NCBI RefSeq assembly: GCF_021310995.1
Contig: NZ_CP054150.1
Span: forward strand, 496,001 to 560,000
Direction of reading: 5' to 3'
Length of the DNA: 64,000 nucleotides
Source: Agrobacterium vaccinii
GTDB lineage: Bacteria; Pseudomonadota; Alphaproteobacteria; Rhizobiales; Rhizobiaceae
In this document: piece by piece, positions 55,111-64,000 of the stretch
How positions within the stretch are numbered: the first letter of the stretch is position 1
Layout of the letters: every line of letters starts with the position of its first letter
Translations under genes and position numbers: made by a program
Notes under the pieces: generated by a model
What the model was told of the DNA's origin: nothing
Databases searched by the model: none
What the model saw: the letters and a program-made list of their open reading frames with translations, nothing else

Positions 55111-56106
55111 TTAGAGAATACCGGCTCGGCGCAAGACCACCCAGGCGAACAAAATCGAAGCGACGATGAAGCTCGCCGCGTAGACCGTGCCGCTGGTGCC
55201 TTCGGTAAAGGGCAGCGCGCCCGTGTTCATGCCGAAAAAGCCCGTGACCAACGTGGGCGGCAAGAGAAACGCCGTCATCAGCGACAGGATATAGAGATGT
55301 CGGTTGGTTTCGGAGGATAGTTTCGAGTCCACTTCTTCATGCAGCAGCCGAGCCCTCTCTTGAAGCGCATAAACGTCGTGATCGATGGATTCCAGACGAC
55401 CGGTCAGCCGGGCCGCGATATCTTCGAAACCGAAGGGCATCTCCTCCTCATCGGCCGCAGACGCTCTCCGCATCAAAGTCAGCACCGTGCGCAGATGCCG
55501 GTGGAGGCGCACCACGGTGCGCCGGACAGGGGCCAACCGGCGGCGCTCATCGCGCGGAGTGCTGTCATAGACGATGTCCTCGATGGCATTCAGCTCTTCG
55601 GTCGTTTCCATAACCAGGGCGATCAGGCTGCGCTGAAATTCCGCGACCAGTCCTTCGAAAATATGCGACGGCGTCGAATAGCGCTTGGGGTTCTTGTCAA
55701 TGGCGGCACGCAGGCGATCGACGGAGCGCAGCGGTTGCAGGCGGGTGGTGATGATGTAGCGCTCACCCAGCGCAAAATGCAGCCAGCCGATATCGCGCGT
55801 TTCCTGATCGAACTCCCGCTGGAAATCGACCAGCGTTCCATAGAGCGCGCCCTCATCCACCACGATGGACGGGTGGGTCTCATGCGTTGTCAGATTTGCC
55901 TTCATGCTTTCGTCGAGCCCCGGCATGGTCTCGAGAAAGGCGGTGACGCGCGAGTCGGCCAGATTGAGGTGCAGCCAGAAAAAGCCGTCTTCGGTTTGCA
56001 GTTCGGCAAGCTCCACATCCGGGGGCAATCGGGTGCAGGGTTCCACGCCGGGACGGAAGCGATAGGCCCAGACAAGGCCGGGAATGGAGGGGTGGGGAAT
56101 GTCCAT
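55111..56106 (-). CDS. CorA/ZntB-type divalent cation transporter
   Basis: The 331-residue protein has an acidic, helical soluble N-terminal domain, two C-terminal membrane helices and the signature FFGMN (GMN at 292-294), followed by TGALPF. The TGALPF sequence and overall pattern are closer to ZntB-type proteins than to the CorA at 7593. It likely moves Zn2+ or another divalent ion. ATG 56106 is preferred over a longer frame; AGGA precedes it. Confidence 0.85.
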   Translation of the reverse strand: MDIPHPSIPGLVWAYRFRPGVEPCTRLPPDVELAELQTEDGFFWLHLNLADSRVTAFLETMPGLDESMKANLTTHETHPSIVVDEGALYGTLVDFQREFDQETRDIGWLHFALGERYIITTRLQPLRSVDRLRAAIDKNPKRYSTPSHIFEGLVAEFQRSLIALVMETTEELNAIEDIVYDSTPRDERRRLAPVRRTVVRLHRHLRTVLTLMRRASAADEEEMPFGFEDIAARLTGRLESIDHDVYALQERARLLHEEVDSKLSSETNRHLYILSLMTAFLLPPTLVTGFFGMNTGALPFTEGTSGTVYAASFIVASILFAWVVLRRAGIL

Positions 56107-56306
56107 GGGCGTAATCCTGAAACGGCAATCGCGGCGGGCAGCGGATGGTGCTCCGCTGAGGCGATACGGATATGCTGAGCAGAGTTTTGTGACAGTTTGA
56201 TAACATCGAAGTTGATCGTACCAAGGATATTTCAAATTGACGTTTACGTAAAAATCATTTAGCCGAAGATTATCGCATTGCAGCAGACGCTTCGGGAGGA
56301 GGCAGG

Positions 56307-58091
56307 ATGTACACCGCACCGGTCAACGACATTGCTTTTACGCTGAAACACGTGGCTGGCCTTGGTGCCGCACTGGAAAGCGGCGCATTTGGCGACCTCA
56401 GCGAAGACATCGTGGATGCTATCCTTCACGAAGCCGGGCGCTTTGCATCTGACGAAGTCGCGCCGCTCGCCGAAATCGGCGACAAACAAGGCTCGAAACT
56501 GGTGGACGGTGTTGTTCGCACGCCGGATGGTTGGGCAGACCTTTATCGCCGCTGGGCCGAAGGCGGCTGGAACGGCCTGACAGCACCAGAGGAATTCGGC
56601 GGCCAAGCCCTGCCGCATCTGCTCAACGTTGCCGCACTGGAAATGTGGAACTCCGGCTCCATGGCCTTTGCGCTGTGCCCGACACTGACCATGGGCGCTG
56701 TGGAAGCCATTGCCACCCACGGCAGCGATGATCTGAAGGCGATCTATCTCGAAAAGCTGGTATCCGGCCTCTGGACCGGAACGATGAACCTGACGGAACC
56801 CCATGCGGGATCTGATCTCGGTGCACTGAAAAGCCGGGCGGAACGCGTCGGCGATGGCAGCTACCGGATTTTCGGCCAGAAGATTTTCATCACCTGGGGT
56901 GAGCACGACGCTGCCGACAACATCATCCATCTGGTGCTGGCGCGCCTGCCGGATGCGCCTGCCGGTACACGTGGCATTTCGCTATTTCTGGTGCCAAAAT
57001 TTCTGCCAGATGAGGCCGGAAATCCGGGCGAGCGCAACGATCTCTTCTGCCACGCGCTGGAACACAAGCTCGGTATTCATGGCTCTCCCACCTGCACGAT
57101 GATCTTCGGCGATGGTCGCTACGGCACTGAAAAGGGCGCGCTGGGCTGGATCGTCGGCGAGGAAAACAAGGGTCTGGCCTGCATGTTCACGATGATGAAC
57201 AATGCCCGCCTTGCCGTCGGCATGCAGGGCGTTGCCATTTGTGAAGCGGCAACGCAAAAGGCCATCGCCTACGCCAAGGACCGCACGCAGGGCAAAGCGC
57301 CGGGCACGACAGCCACGGGCATGAGCCCGATCATCGAGCATCCCGATATCGCCAGAACGCTTCTGACGATGAAGGCGCTGACGCAGGGTTCGCGCGCCAT
57401 TTCCTTTTCCTGTGCCCACGCCATCGACATGAGCCACGCCGAGACAGATGCGACGAAGCAGAAATTCTGGCAGGAACGGGCTGCCCTTCTGACCCCAATT
57501 GCCAAGTCCTTTTCCACCGATGCCGGGGTGGACGTGGCCTCTCTTGGCATTCAGGTGCATGGCGGCATGGGCTTTATCGAGGAAACAGGTGCCGCGCGCT
57601 ATCTGCGCGATGCCCGCATCGCGCCGATTTATGAAGGCACCAACGGCATTCAGGCTATCGATCTCGTCATGCGCAAATTGCCGCTGTCCGAAGGCGCGCA
57701 GGTTCGCGGCTTCATTGCCGAGCTGAAAGAGCAAGCCGAAGCTGTGCGTGCATCCAACCAGCCTGAACTGGGCGAGACCGCACGCTATCTGGAACAGAGC
57801 CTTGCCGATCTAGAAGAGGCGACGGAGTGGATGCTGGCATCTATCGCCAAGGGTGAGACCGCGGCGGCCCTTTCAGGTGCCACGCCGTACCAGCGGCTGT
57901 TCGGCCTCGCATTGACTGGTGCTTATCACGCCAAGGGCGCGCTTGCGCCTGTGGATGATGGACAGGCTGGAAACCGCGCCGCACTTTGCCGCTTTACGGC
58001 TGAAAATCTGCTGGCGGAAACAGCGGCCCTGAAAGACCGTGTCATTGCCGGTGCCGCAAGCCTCGAGGCGGCACGCGCCGTTCTGGCATAA
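56307..58091 (+). CDS. acyl-CoA dehydrogenase (DmdC-type, long form)
   Basis: The 594-residue flavoenzyme has TGTMNLTEPHAGSDLGALKS, VHGGMGFIEETGAARYLRDA and the catalytic glutamate in PIYEGTNGIQ (E443), plus a C-terminal domain that makes it longer than the ~380-residue standard enzymes. That layout fits the DmdC/methylthiopropionyl-CoA-like and general large acyl-CoA dehydrogenases. It feeds electrons to ETF. GGAGGAGG precedes the ATG. An enoyl-CoA hydratase gene follows after 10 bases. Confidence 0.9.
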   Translation: MYTAPVNDIAFTLKHVAGLGAALESGAFGDLSEDIVDAILHEAGRFASDEVAPLAEIGDKQGSKLVDGVVRTPDGWADLYRRWAEGGWNGLTAPEEFGGQALPHLLNVAALEMWNSGSMAFALCPTLTMGAVEAIATHGSDDLKAIYLEKLVSGLWTGTMNLTEPHAGSDLGALKSRAERVGDGSYRIFGQKIFITWGEHDAADNIIHLVLARLPDAPAGTRGISLFLVPKFLPDEAGNPGERNDLFCHALEHKLGIHGSPTCTMIFGDGRYGTEKGALGWIVGEENKGLACMFTMMNNARLAVGMQGVAICEAATQKAIAYAKDRTQGKAPGTTATGMSPIIEHPDIARTLLTMKALTQGSRAISFSCAHAIDMSHAETDATKQKFWQERAALLTPIAKSFSTDAGVDVASLGIQVHGGMGFIEETGAARYLRDARIAPIYEGTNGIQAIDLVMRKLPLSEGAQVRGFIAELKEQAEAVRASNQPELGETARYLEQSLADLEEATEWMLASIAKGETAAALSGATPYQRLFGLALTGAYHAKGALAPVDDGQAGNRAALCRFTAENLLAETAALKDRVIAGAASLEAARAVLA

Positions 58092-58101
58092 GGAGCTATC
58101 T

Positions 58102-58860
58102 ATGTCCGCAGAGCCTATTCTCGTCCAACGGCCTGAAACAGCACCGGGCGTCGAAGTCATACGCTTCAACCGCCCGGAAAAGAAAAACGCTATCACCGAC
58201 GCCATGTATCGTACCATGATCGAGGCATTGCAGGCGGCGGATGCCGATGCGGATGTGCGCGTCATCGCGTTTCTCGGCTCGGACGGCTGCTTTTCGGCAG
58301 GCAATGACATGGCCGATTTCATGGCCTTCGCCATGTCCGGCGGGCAGGGACGGCTGGCAGCCGGTGATTTCCTGCATGCGCTCGTCGGTGTCGGCAAACC
58401 CATTATCTCCGGCGTCGATGGTCTGGCCATCGGCATCGGTACGACGCTCAACCTGCATTGCGATCTGACGGTCGCCTCCAGCCGCAGCCTGTTCAAGACG
58501 CCGTTCGTCGATCTGGCACTGGTGCCGGAAGCGGCCTCCAGCCTGCTCGTGCCGCGCATCATGGGTCATCAGCGGGCTTTCGCGCTTTTGGCCGCAGGCG
58601 AGGGCTTCTCCGCCGAACAGGCACTACAGGCTGGGTTGATCTGGAAAGTCGTTTCCGAAACGGAAGTCGAGAGCGAAACCCTGAAAATCGCAGCTTCGCT
58701 CGCCGCAAAGCCGCCCAAGGCCTTGAAGATCGCCCGTGATCTTCTGCGAGGCGATGTCTCAGAGGTTCGCGATCGCATCGACGCCGAGATCGTGCATTTT
58801 GCAGCGCAGTTGCAGAGCGCGGAAGCCAAAGCTGCCTTCGAGGCATTCATGCGCCGTTAA
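58102..58860 (+). CDS. enoyl-CoA hydratase/isomerase family protein
   Basis: The 252-residue crotonase-fold protein has FNRPEKKNAITDAMY, CFSAGNDMADF (oxyanion-hole motif), a GLAIGIGTTLNLHCDLTVAS segment and SLFKTPFVDLALVPEAASS with a Glu at the catalytic position. Cotranscription with the acyl-CoA dehydrogenase suggests a beta-oxidation-like step. AGGAG precedes the ATG. The substrate is not evident. Confidence 0.88.
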   Translation: MSAEPILVQRPETAPGVEVIRFNRPEKKNAITDAMYRTMIEALQAADADADVRVIAFLGSDGCFSAGNDMADFMAFAMSGGQGRLAAGDFLHALVGVGKPIISGVDGLAIGIGTTLNLHCDLTVASSRSLFKTPFVDLALVPEAASSLLVPRIMGHQRAFALLAAGEGFSAEQALQAGLIWKVVSETEVESETLKIAASLAAKPPKALKIARDLLRGDVSEVRDRIDAEIVHFAAQLQSAEAKAAFEAFMRR

Positions 58861-58956
58861 GGGTGGCTGATGAAAGTGGTCGGGTCTTATGGAATTGCTG
58901 ATGAAGGCTGGTTAGTCTTTGCTCAACAACACCCGTCTTTCAAGAAAGCCGCCACC

Positions 58957-59277
58957 ATGCGCAAAGTCGTTTTCGCAACGCTCGCCCTCATGTCGCTCTC
59001 CAGCCTCGCGGAGGCGGCCAGTTTCCAGCCGCCGTTGATGTCGCAGCCAGCACAGAGCGATGTCATCGAAGTACAGAACTTCAACAGCCAGGCCGGTCCA
59101 TCCAACCGCAACAATGGTTACGACCGTCGCAAACAGCGTTTCGTCTGCGTCGTGACGCCACCCGATAGCGCCAACCGCTCACAGCCCTATGTCTGCCCGG
59201 TGCAGCAGGGGCGGGTAGGTGGTCGCTGCCGTTGCAGCGGTGTGGTGGGGAATGGCAATATCGATACGGCTTGGTGA
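58957..59277 (+). CDS. small exported protein of unknown function
   Basis: The 106-residue product has a signal peptide (MRKVVFATLALMSLSSLAEA) and a short mature part with QRFVCVVTPPDSANR, YVCPVQQGRVGGRCRCSG, carrying four cysteines that could form disulphides. ATG 58957 is chosen because it begins the signal peptide; the frame upstream from 58870 is not supported. I recognise no family. Confidence 0.6.
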   Translation: MRKVVFATLALMSLSSLAEAASFQPPLMSQPAQSDVIEVQNFNSQAGPSNRNNGYDRRKQRFVCVVTPPDSANRSQPYVCPVQQGRVGGRCRCSGVVGNGNIDTAW

Positions 59278-59337
59278 GCGATAAATGCTTCCGTCATTCC
59301 GGCCTTGAGTCGGAAACCAGCAGTCACGCGTCTGCGT

Positions 59338-59419
59338 GGCAAAAGAGTCCTTCGCGATCAAGGACTTGATCGCACTGGACCCCGCAGCAAGTGCGGGGTG
59401 ACGCAGGGGCTCTTTTGCC
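59338..59419. repeat. inverted repeat between convergent genes
   Basis: GGCAAAAGAG (59338-59347) and CTCTTTTGCC (59410-59419) flank the strong hairpin CCCCGCA-GCAAG-TGCGGGG (59380-59398). It lies between two convergent genes and may end both transcripts, or be a small mobile repeat. Confidence 0.6.
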
Positions 59420-60670
59420 CTACTTCTCCAACGTCGCAACCGCTTCCACATGCGGCGACCACAGGAACTGGTCGATAGGTGTCACCTTGGTCACGCGGTA
59501 ACCGCCCTCAACCAGAATGGCCAGATCGCGGGCAAGCGACAGCGGGTTGCAGCTGACGGCAACGATCTTCTTGACGCTGCTTTTCGCCAGCTCCTTGCAC
59601 TGTGCTTCGGCACCCGCGCGCGGTGGATCGAACACGACGGCGTCGTAGTTCTTCAGTTCCTTGACGGTCAGCGCATGGCGGAAGAGGTCACGCTTTTCGA
59701 TGGTGACGGGCTTCAAACCTTGTGTATTGCGGGCCGCGAGATCGAGCGCCTTCAGCGCCTTGTCTTCGGCTTCCACCGCGTGCACCTTGCCAAGACGTGC
59801 CAGCCGCAGGGCAAATGTGCCGGAGCCGCAGAAGAGGTCGGCGATGCGCTTGGATTTGCCGACATGCGCCAGCACCAGTTCCGCCATGGCGTCTTCCGCC
59901 GGTTTTGTGGCCTGCGCGAAACCGCCGGACGGTGGCGAAATCATCACGCCGTCGAAATCGATCAGCGGCTTTTGCGGCTCGATCAGAATTTCACCGGCAA
60001 TCGAAACACGCGCAATGCCACGCGTGGCCAGCGTGATTTCCGTCGCCGTTCTGCGCTGCTTGTCGTTGGGCGCCTTGATGCCTTCAAAGGAAATATCGAG
60101 CCCTGTCCGTGTTTCCATAACGGTGATGCGGAACGGCTCGGCATTCGAGACCAGCGGTAGACCGATGGCACGGATGGCGTCCAGGCGTGAGACGATGCCA
60201 TCCGACGCAACGGGACATTCCTCGATGGCGACGATGTGATGGCTGCCAGCCTGGCTGAAACCTAAAAGCAGGCCTTTTTCCGTCTTGCGGGCGGAAAACA
60301 CAACGCGGCGTCTGTCTCCGGGGCGACAGTGCACCAGCGCATCGACTTCTGCGTCCAGCCCCTTGGATTTCAAGGCTGCAACGACGAGGCTGCGCTTGAA
60401 GACGTGGTAGGGCTCATCGGCCATATGCTGCAAGGAACAGCCGCCACAGGTGCCGTTTTTCCCGTCAGGGCCGAAGTGACAGCAGGCAGGTTCACGCCGT
60501 TCGGGGGCAGCCTCGGCAATCGACATGATCGTGCCCACGTCCTTGACGCGGGCAATGGCCACGGTTTCGCCGGGCAATGCAAATGGCACGTAGACCGTGC
60601 CGTCGGGACAGTGGACGATGCCATCGCCCTGCGCGCCGAGGTTCTGGATTTTTACGGTCTGGGCGGTCAT
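59420..60670 (-). CDS. 23S rRNA (uracil-5-)-methyltransferase RlmD/TrmA family
   Basis: The 416-residue protein has an N-terminal TRAM domain (about 1-55), a cysteine cluster (C63, C64, C75, C78 in EPACCHF and TCGGCSLQH) that binds [4Fe-4S], a SAM-binding motif IADLFCGSGTFALRL, and the catalytic YDAVVFDPPRAGAEAQ and VAVSCNPLSLARDL. This makes it RlmD/RlmC/TrmA-like; which uridine is methylated is not shown. It overlaps the tlyA stop by four bases (ATGA), so the two are translated together. Confidence 0.9.
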   Translation of the reverse strand: MTAQTVKIQNLGAQGDGIVHCPDGTVYVPFALPGETVAIARVKDVGTIMSIAEAAPERREPACCHFGPDGKNGTCGGCSLQHMADEPYHVFKRSLVVAALKSKGLDAEVDALVHCRPGDRRRVVFSARKTEKGLLLGFSQAGSHHIVAIEECPVASDGIVSRLDAIRAIGLPLVSNAEPFRITVMETRTGLDISFEGIKAPNDKQRRTATEITLATRGIARVSIAGEILIEPQKPLIDFDGVMISPPSGGFAQATKPAEDAMAELVLAHVGKSKRIADLFCGSGTFALRLARLGKVHAVEAEDKALKALDLAARNTQGLKPVTIEKRDLFRHALTVKELKNYDAVVFDPPRAGAEAQCKELAKSSVKKIVAVSCNPLSLARDLAILVEGGYRVTKVTPIDQFLWSPHVEAVATLEK

Positions 60671-61419
60671 GGTTTTTTGCCTCCGAGAAGGAATTCCTCG
60701 TTGCCGTCACCACCTGCAATGGGCGAGGGGATGAGGCCAAGGCTGACCCAGCCCATGTCTTCCACCAGCCAGCGCTCAAGTTCTGCAGCGACCGCCGGTG
60801 CCGTCTCCGGCTCCTTGAGCAGACCAGCCTTGCTGATCGCATCGCGTCCGGCCTCGAATTGCGGTTTGACGAGCAGGATGGCCAGTGCTTCCGGTTCTGC
60901 CAGTTCCAGGGCAGGGGCCAGCGCCAGTTTCAGCGAGATGAAGGACACGTCCGAGACGATGAAATTGATCGGGCGGTTGTCGATATCGTCACTGGTCAGA
61001 AAGCGGGCGTTGAAACCTTCGATGCTAGTGACGCGCCGGTCGTTTTCGATGCGCGGATGGATTTGGCCATGGCCGACATCGATGGAGGTGACGTGAGACG
61101 CGCCGCGCTTCAGCAACACCTCGGTAAAGCCACCGGTGGAGGCGCCGACGTCGAGACATTCGCAGTTGCGTGGGTCGATCTGGAAATGATCGAGTGCTGC
61201 AACCAGTTTCAAGGCCGCGCGCGACACATAATCCTGCGCAGGATCGCTGATCTCGAAGACGACATTTCCGGGGAATGTCAGGCTGGGCTTGGTAACGACC
61301 TTGCCATTGACGCGTACGGTGCCGCGCGCGACCGCGTCGCGTGCACGGGAGCGGCTGGCGAACAGGCCGCGCGATACCAGAAGCTGGTCCAGCCGGTGAT
61401 TTTCAGATGAATGAGACAT
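60667..61419 (-). CDS. tlyA: TlyA family rRNA methyltransferase/hemolysin-like protein
   Basis: The 250-residue protein has an N-terminal S4 RNA-binding domain (RLDQLLVSRGLFASRSRARD) and an FtsJ-like methyltransferase domain (CLDVGASTGGFTEVLLKRGA, IVSDVSFISL, LLVKPQFE). Known TlyA proteins 2'-O-methylate 16S and 23S rRNA; the name hemolysin is historical. ATG 61419 is used. In many rhizobia tlyA follows dxs directly; here an MCP gene lies between them. Confidence 0.9.
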   Translation of the reverse strand: MSHSSENHRLDQLLVSRGLFASRSRARDAVARGTVRVNGKVVTKPSLTFPGNVVFEISDPAQDYVSRAALKLVAALDHFQIDPRNCECLDVGASTGGFTEVLLKRGASHVTSIDVGHGQIHPRIENDRRVTSIEGFNARFLTSDDIDNRPINFIVSDVSFISLKLALAPALELAEPEALAILLVKPQFEAGRDAISKAGLLKEPETAPAVAAELERWLVEDMGWVSLGLIPSPIAGGDGNEEFLLGGKKP

Positions 61420-61691
61420 GGCCGTGTCAATGACTGTCAAAAGCCCGGAAAGCAAGTGTTTTGTATGGGTGAAGCTGTGAGCGAGGCGTGAACTGCGATT
61501 TCAACGCGGTTGCAGCAATCTGGGTCCTGCTGGGCGTTTAAGCGAAAATAAACGGCTTGGTGGCATTCTCTCGCCCAGCTGAGTTAGTCTCAACATTTTC
61601 GCCATGAAGGCGGTCCTCCCCAAATACATTGTGTGGTGTCACAGGCCGCTTTGCGTCTGGTCACACCTGAAGCGTGTCGAAAGAGTTCTCG

Positions 61692-63707
61692 ATGTCTTTG
61701 AAGAATTTACCTATCAACCTGAAGCTGGTCGCCACATTCGTTGCGCTGATGGGCGTTTGCCTGGTCGCGTCAGCGGTTGTTTTCATGCAAACGGTTGATG
61801 CCAAGCGTGTCTCTGAACGTCAGACGAACACTGCCAAGATCATGTCGAACGTGGACGACGCGAAAGCGGCGATGCTGGAGCAGGCGGTCAACCAGCGCGG
61901 CTTCCTGCTGTTTCGCAGCGACAGCACATACAACGATGTGTTTGCCCAGCGCGACCTGATGTTGAAGAAGCTGGATGAGGCCCGTGCCTTGGCTGCCGGT
62001 CAGCCGGACATCCTGAAATCCATCGACGACATGCAGGCCAGCGCGACCGTGTTCTACACGCAGCTGGCTCAGCCACAGATGGCAGCCCGCAAGAACACCG
62101 AGGCACCGATTTCCGAAGTCATCGAAATCGGTCGCAATCAGGCCAAGGGTCAGCTGGATGGCTTCCGTGCCGCCGCTGCAAAGATCAAGGAGCAATTGAC
62201 CGTTGCGTCGGATGCTCAGGTGGCCACACAGGCAGCCGCCCATACCAATCTGGAACTGGCGCTTCTGGGTGGCGGTGCCGCCGCTGGCGTCGTTGCCGTC
62301 CTGCTGATCTGGGCCCTGTCGCGCGCCATCGTGGCCCCGATTGTCGGCATGACGGACGCGATGAGCCGCCTTGCCGGTGGTGACACGACCGTTGACGTTC
62401 CTGCTCTCGACCGTGGTGATGAAGTCGGCAAGATGGCCAAGGCCGTTCTGGTCTTCAAGGACGCCGGTATCGAAAAGTCCCGCCTTGCGGATGAAAGCGA
62501 CCGCATGCGTTCTTCGACGGAAGCAGACCGTCGCCGCAACGAAGCCGAAAAGGCACGTGCAGACGCCGAGCAGACCTTTGCGAGCGAAGAACTGGCTAAG
62601 GGCTTGCAGTCGCTCGCCGATGGCAATCTCGTCTACCGTATCGAAACGCCATTTGCAGAATCCATGGAGCCGCTGCGCATCAACTTCAACAACTCGCTGG
62701 ACAAGCTACAGGAAGCCCTGAGCAATGTCGGTGACAACGCTTCTGCTATCAATGCCGGTGCCTCCGAAATGTTGTCCTCCGCAGACGACCTCTCGCGCCG
62801 TACCGAACAGCAGGCCGCATCCATCGAGCAGACGGCTGCAGCACTCGAAGAAGTCACCACCACCGTGCGCGACAGCGCCAGGGGTGCGGAAGAGGCAAGT
62901 GCTCTGGTTCAGCGCGCGCGTTCAGGTGCCGAAAATTCCGGCGTCGTGGTTCGCAAGGCGGTTGCTGCCATGCAGGAAATCGAGAAGTCGTCTGGCGAGA
63001 TCACCAACATCATCGGTGTGATCGATGATATCGCGTTCCAGACCAACCTTCTGGCTTTGAACGCTGGTGTCGAAGCCGCGCGTGCCGGTGAGGCAGGCAA
63101 GGGCTTTGCGGTCGTGGCACAGGAAGTGCGTGAACTGGCGCAGCGCTCTGCCAACGCCGCCAAGGAAATCAAGGCTCTGATCGGTGCATCCAGCGCGCAG
63201 GTCGAAAACGGCGTGAACCTCGTTGGTGAAACCGGCAAGGCGTTGCAGGCGATCATTGCCGAGGTCGAAGAGATCAACTCCCACGTCAGCACCATCGTCA
63301 CGGCGGCCCGCGAACAGGCAACCGGCCTTCAGGAAATCAACACCGCCGTCAACACCATGGATCAGGGCACGCAGCAGAACGCAGCCATGGTCGAAGAGCA
63401 GACCGCCGCAAGCCATGCACTTGCCCGGGAAGCGGAAGCACTCAACAGCCTGATCGGCCAGTTCAATCTGGGTGGCAGAGCGCGTGGTACAACAGCCTTT
63501 GCACCGTCCAGCACTCATGCCGCGCCACGCTCGGCAGCGCCTGCACCGAAGCCAAGCTTCGTCGCAAAACCACGCCCCGCCGCAAAGATCGCAGCGCCAA
63601 GCGCACGCCCGGTGTCTTCACCGGCCCGCGCACTCGGCCAGAGCCTCGCTCAGGCCTTTGCTCCGGCTCCGGCGCAGCCAGCAACGCAGGACTGGGAAGA
63701 ATTCTGA
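61692..63707 (+). CDS. CHASE3-like methyl-accepting chemotaxis protein with CheR-docking tail
   Basis: The 671-residue receptor has two membrane helices ([19 protein letters not shown] and [19 protein letters not shown]), a helical sensor between them with [18 protein letters not shown] as in CHASE3/four-helix sensors, HAMP regions, the signalling tip with [19 protein letters not shown], a Pro/Ala-rich flexible linker from about residue 600, and the last five residues DWEEF, similar to the NWETF docking site for CheR/CheB. It is therefore the only one of the three MCPs in the window with such a tail. ATG 61692 is used. Confidence 0.92.
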   Translation: MSLKNLPINLKLVATFVALMGVCLVASAVVFMQTVDAKRVSERQTNTAKIMSNVDDAKAAMLEQAVNQRGFLLFRSDSTYNDVFAQRDLMLKKLDEARALAAGQPDILKSIDDMQASATVFYTQLAQPQMAARKNTEAPISEVIEIGRNQAKGQLDGFRAAAAKIKEQLTVASDAQVATQAAAHTNLELALLGGGAAAGVVAVLLIWALSRAIVAPIVGMTDAMSRLAGGDTTVDVPALDRGDEVGKMAKAVLVFKDAGIEKSRLADESDRMRSSTEADRRRNEAEKARADAEQTFASEELAKGLQSLADGNLVYRIETPFAESMEPLRINFNNSLDKLQEALSNVGDNASAINAGASEMLSSADDLSRRTEQQAASIEQTAAALEEVTTTVRDSARGAEEASALVQRARSGAENSGVVVRKAVAAMQEIEKSSGEITNIIGVIDDIAFQTNLLALNAGVEAARAGEAGKGFAVVAQEVRELAQRSANAAKEIKALIGASSAQVENGVNLVGETGKALQAIIAEVEEINSHVSTIVTAAREQATGLQEINTAVNTMDQGTQQNAAMVEEQTAASHALAREAEALNSLIGQFNLGGRARGTTAFAPSSTHAAPRSAAPAPKPSFVAKPRPAAKIAAPSARPVSSPARALGQSLAQAFAPAPAQPATQDWEEF

Positions 63708-63731
63708 GATCGAACGGAATTTGAAATGAAT

Positions 63732-63760
63732 AAAACGCCGGGTCACCCCGGCGTTTTATT
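63732..63760 (+). terminator. terminator between MCP and dxs
   Basis: AAAACGCCGGG and CCCGGCGTTTT form a perfect 11-bp stem with a four-base loop and further T residues. It is symmetrical and can serve both the plus-strand MCP and the minus-strand dxs. Confidence 0.88.
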
Positions 63761-63806
63761 TTGTTCTATTGCAAGAATTCAAGGATCGGTCTGATCCGAA
63801 AACGTT

Positions 63807-64000
63807 CTAGGACGCGGCGTATTCCACGCCCGTCTGCTTCTGGCCCAACGCCTTGAACACCGTCGCAACGATGCCCGCGCGGTCCAGCCCGGCATTGGCA
63901 TACATGATTTCAGGCTTGGCCTGCTCCACCCATTGGTCAGGCAGTGTCAGCGTTCGGACCTTGAGGCCCGTGTCGAGAAGACCGGCACTGGCCATGAAGT
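63807..64000 (-). CDS. dxs: 1-deoxy-D-xylulose-5-phosphate synthase, C-terminal end (partial)
   Basis: The last 64 residues are visible, with [39 protein letters not shown], the conserved Dxs C terminus. The gene continues past the right edge. Dxs makes DXP, the first committed MEP-pathway intermediate, so it acts upstream of ispE in the same pathway. Confidence 0.9.
   Translation of the reverse strand, partial: FMASAGLLDTGLKVRTLTLPDQWVEQAKPEIMYANAGLDRAGIVATVFKALGQKQTGVEYAAS

Noticed and set aside
1..64000. CRISPR array, prophage or complete insertion sequence
   Set aside because: No regularly spaced identical repeats with unique spacers, no phage structural genes, and no transposase gene were seen.
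1..64000. tRNA or rRNA gene
   Set aside because: I found no T-loop sequence GTTCGAATCC in a tRNA context and no rRNA-like stretch by eye; a covariance-model search would be needed to rule out a divergent tRNA.

Overview
The window looks like a chromosomal segment of an Agrobacterium/Rhizobium-type alphaproteobacterium (Rhizobiaceae). The grounds are high G+C coding sequence, ATP synthase F0 genes (atpI-B-E-b'-b) separate from F1, BA14K-family surface proteins, a DUF6101 and a DUF6656-like protein, an alphaproteobacterial GAAC-N7-GAAC LexA box, several methyl-accepting chemotaxis proteins (MCPs), and dense mosaic intergenic repeats. I saw no tRNA, rRNA, CRISPR array, prophage or complete insertion sequence. 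Most of it is core genome; accessory signals sit in small patches.

Layout. 1-3740: a galactonate-type sugar catabolic operon on the minus strand (SMP-30 lactonase, dgoA, dgoK, short-chain dehydrogenase) diverging from an IclR regulator, with a 19-bp dyad between them. 3911-7199: a LuxR-type regulator, a cytosolic NrtA/NasS-like binding protein and a cysteine-free Mrp ATPase. 7593-11853: CorA, Kup and a SleB-type wall hydrolase. 11991-14886: F0 ATP synthase operon with promoter and terminator. 15261-25619: an MCP, rnhB, an SOS-box-associated radical SAM gene, a small glycosyltransferase, moaB-ispE, a TPR protein, a polyprenyl diphosphate synthase, a DUF2007 protein and a methyltransferase. 25620-26875: a gene-poor mosaic of inverted and tandem repeats with a GIY-YIG pseudogene.

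26876-37724: sppA; then a minus-strand run glyQ-lemA-aroA-DUF2207, diverging across an 800-bp repeat region from glyS, which carries an AT-rich in-frame segment. A frameshifted HigB-like toxin with an apparently intact HigA-like antitoxin, a DUF523 protein and a VOC protein follow. 37803-46866: a Cache-domain MCP, a small exported protein resembling HPE1-like plant virulence effectors, purD, tex, a second copy of a foldback repeat, cfa and ubiA. 46930-53755: DUF6101 with a structured leader, an FAD-linked 2-hydroxyacid dehydrogenase with a Sua5/TsaC protein, DUF6656, and a divergent Rieske oxygenase/reductase pair (gbcAB type). 53858-64000: two BA14K proteins, a ZntB/CorA-like transporter, an acyl-CoA dehydrogenase with an enoyl-CoA hydratase, an exported small protein, a 23S rRNA methyltransferase with tlyA, a CHASE3-like MCP ending in DWEEF, and the 3' end of dxs.

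I did not find a clearly new multigene system. The points I would check first are the foreign-looking segment in glyS, the LexA box upstream of the radical SAM gene, the aroA gene lodged between lemA and DUF2207, the divergent leader of DUF6101, the decayed toxin beside its antitoxin, and the 46-bp perfect foldback element present twice. Function names rest on recognisable motifs and family knowledge; no database search was run.
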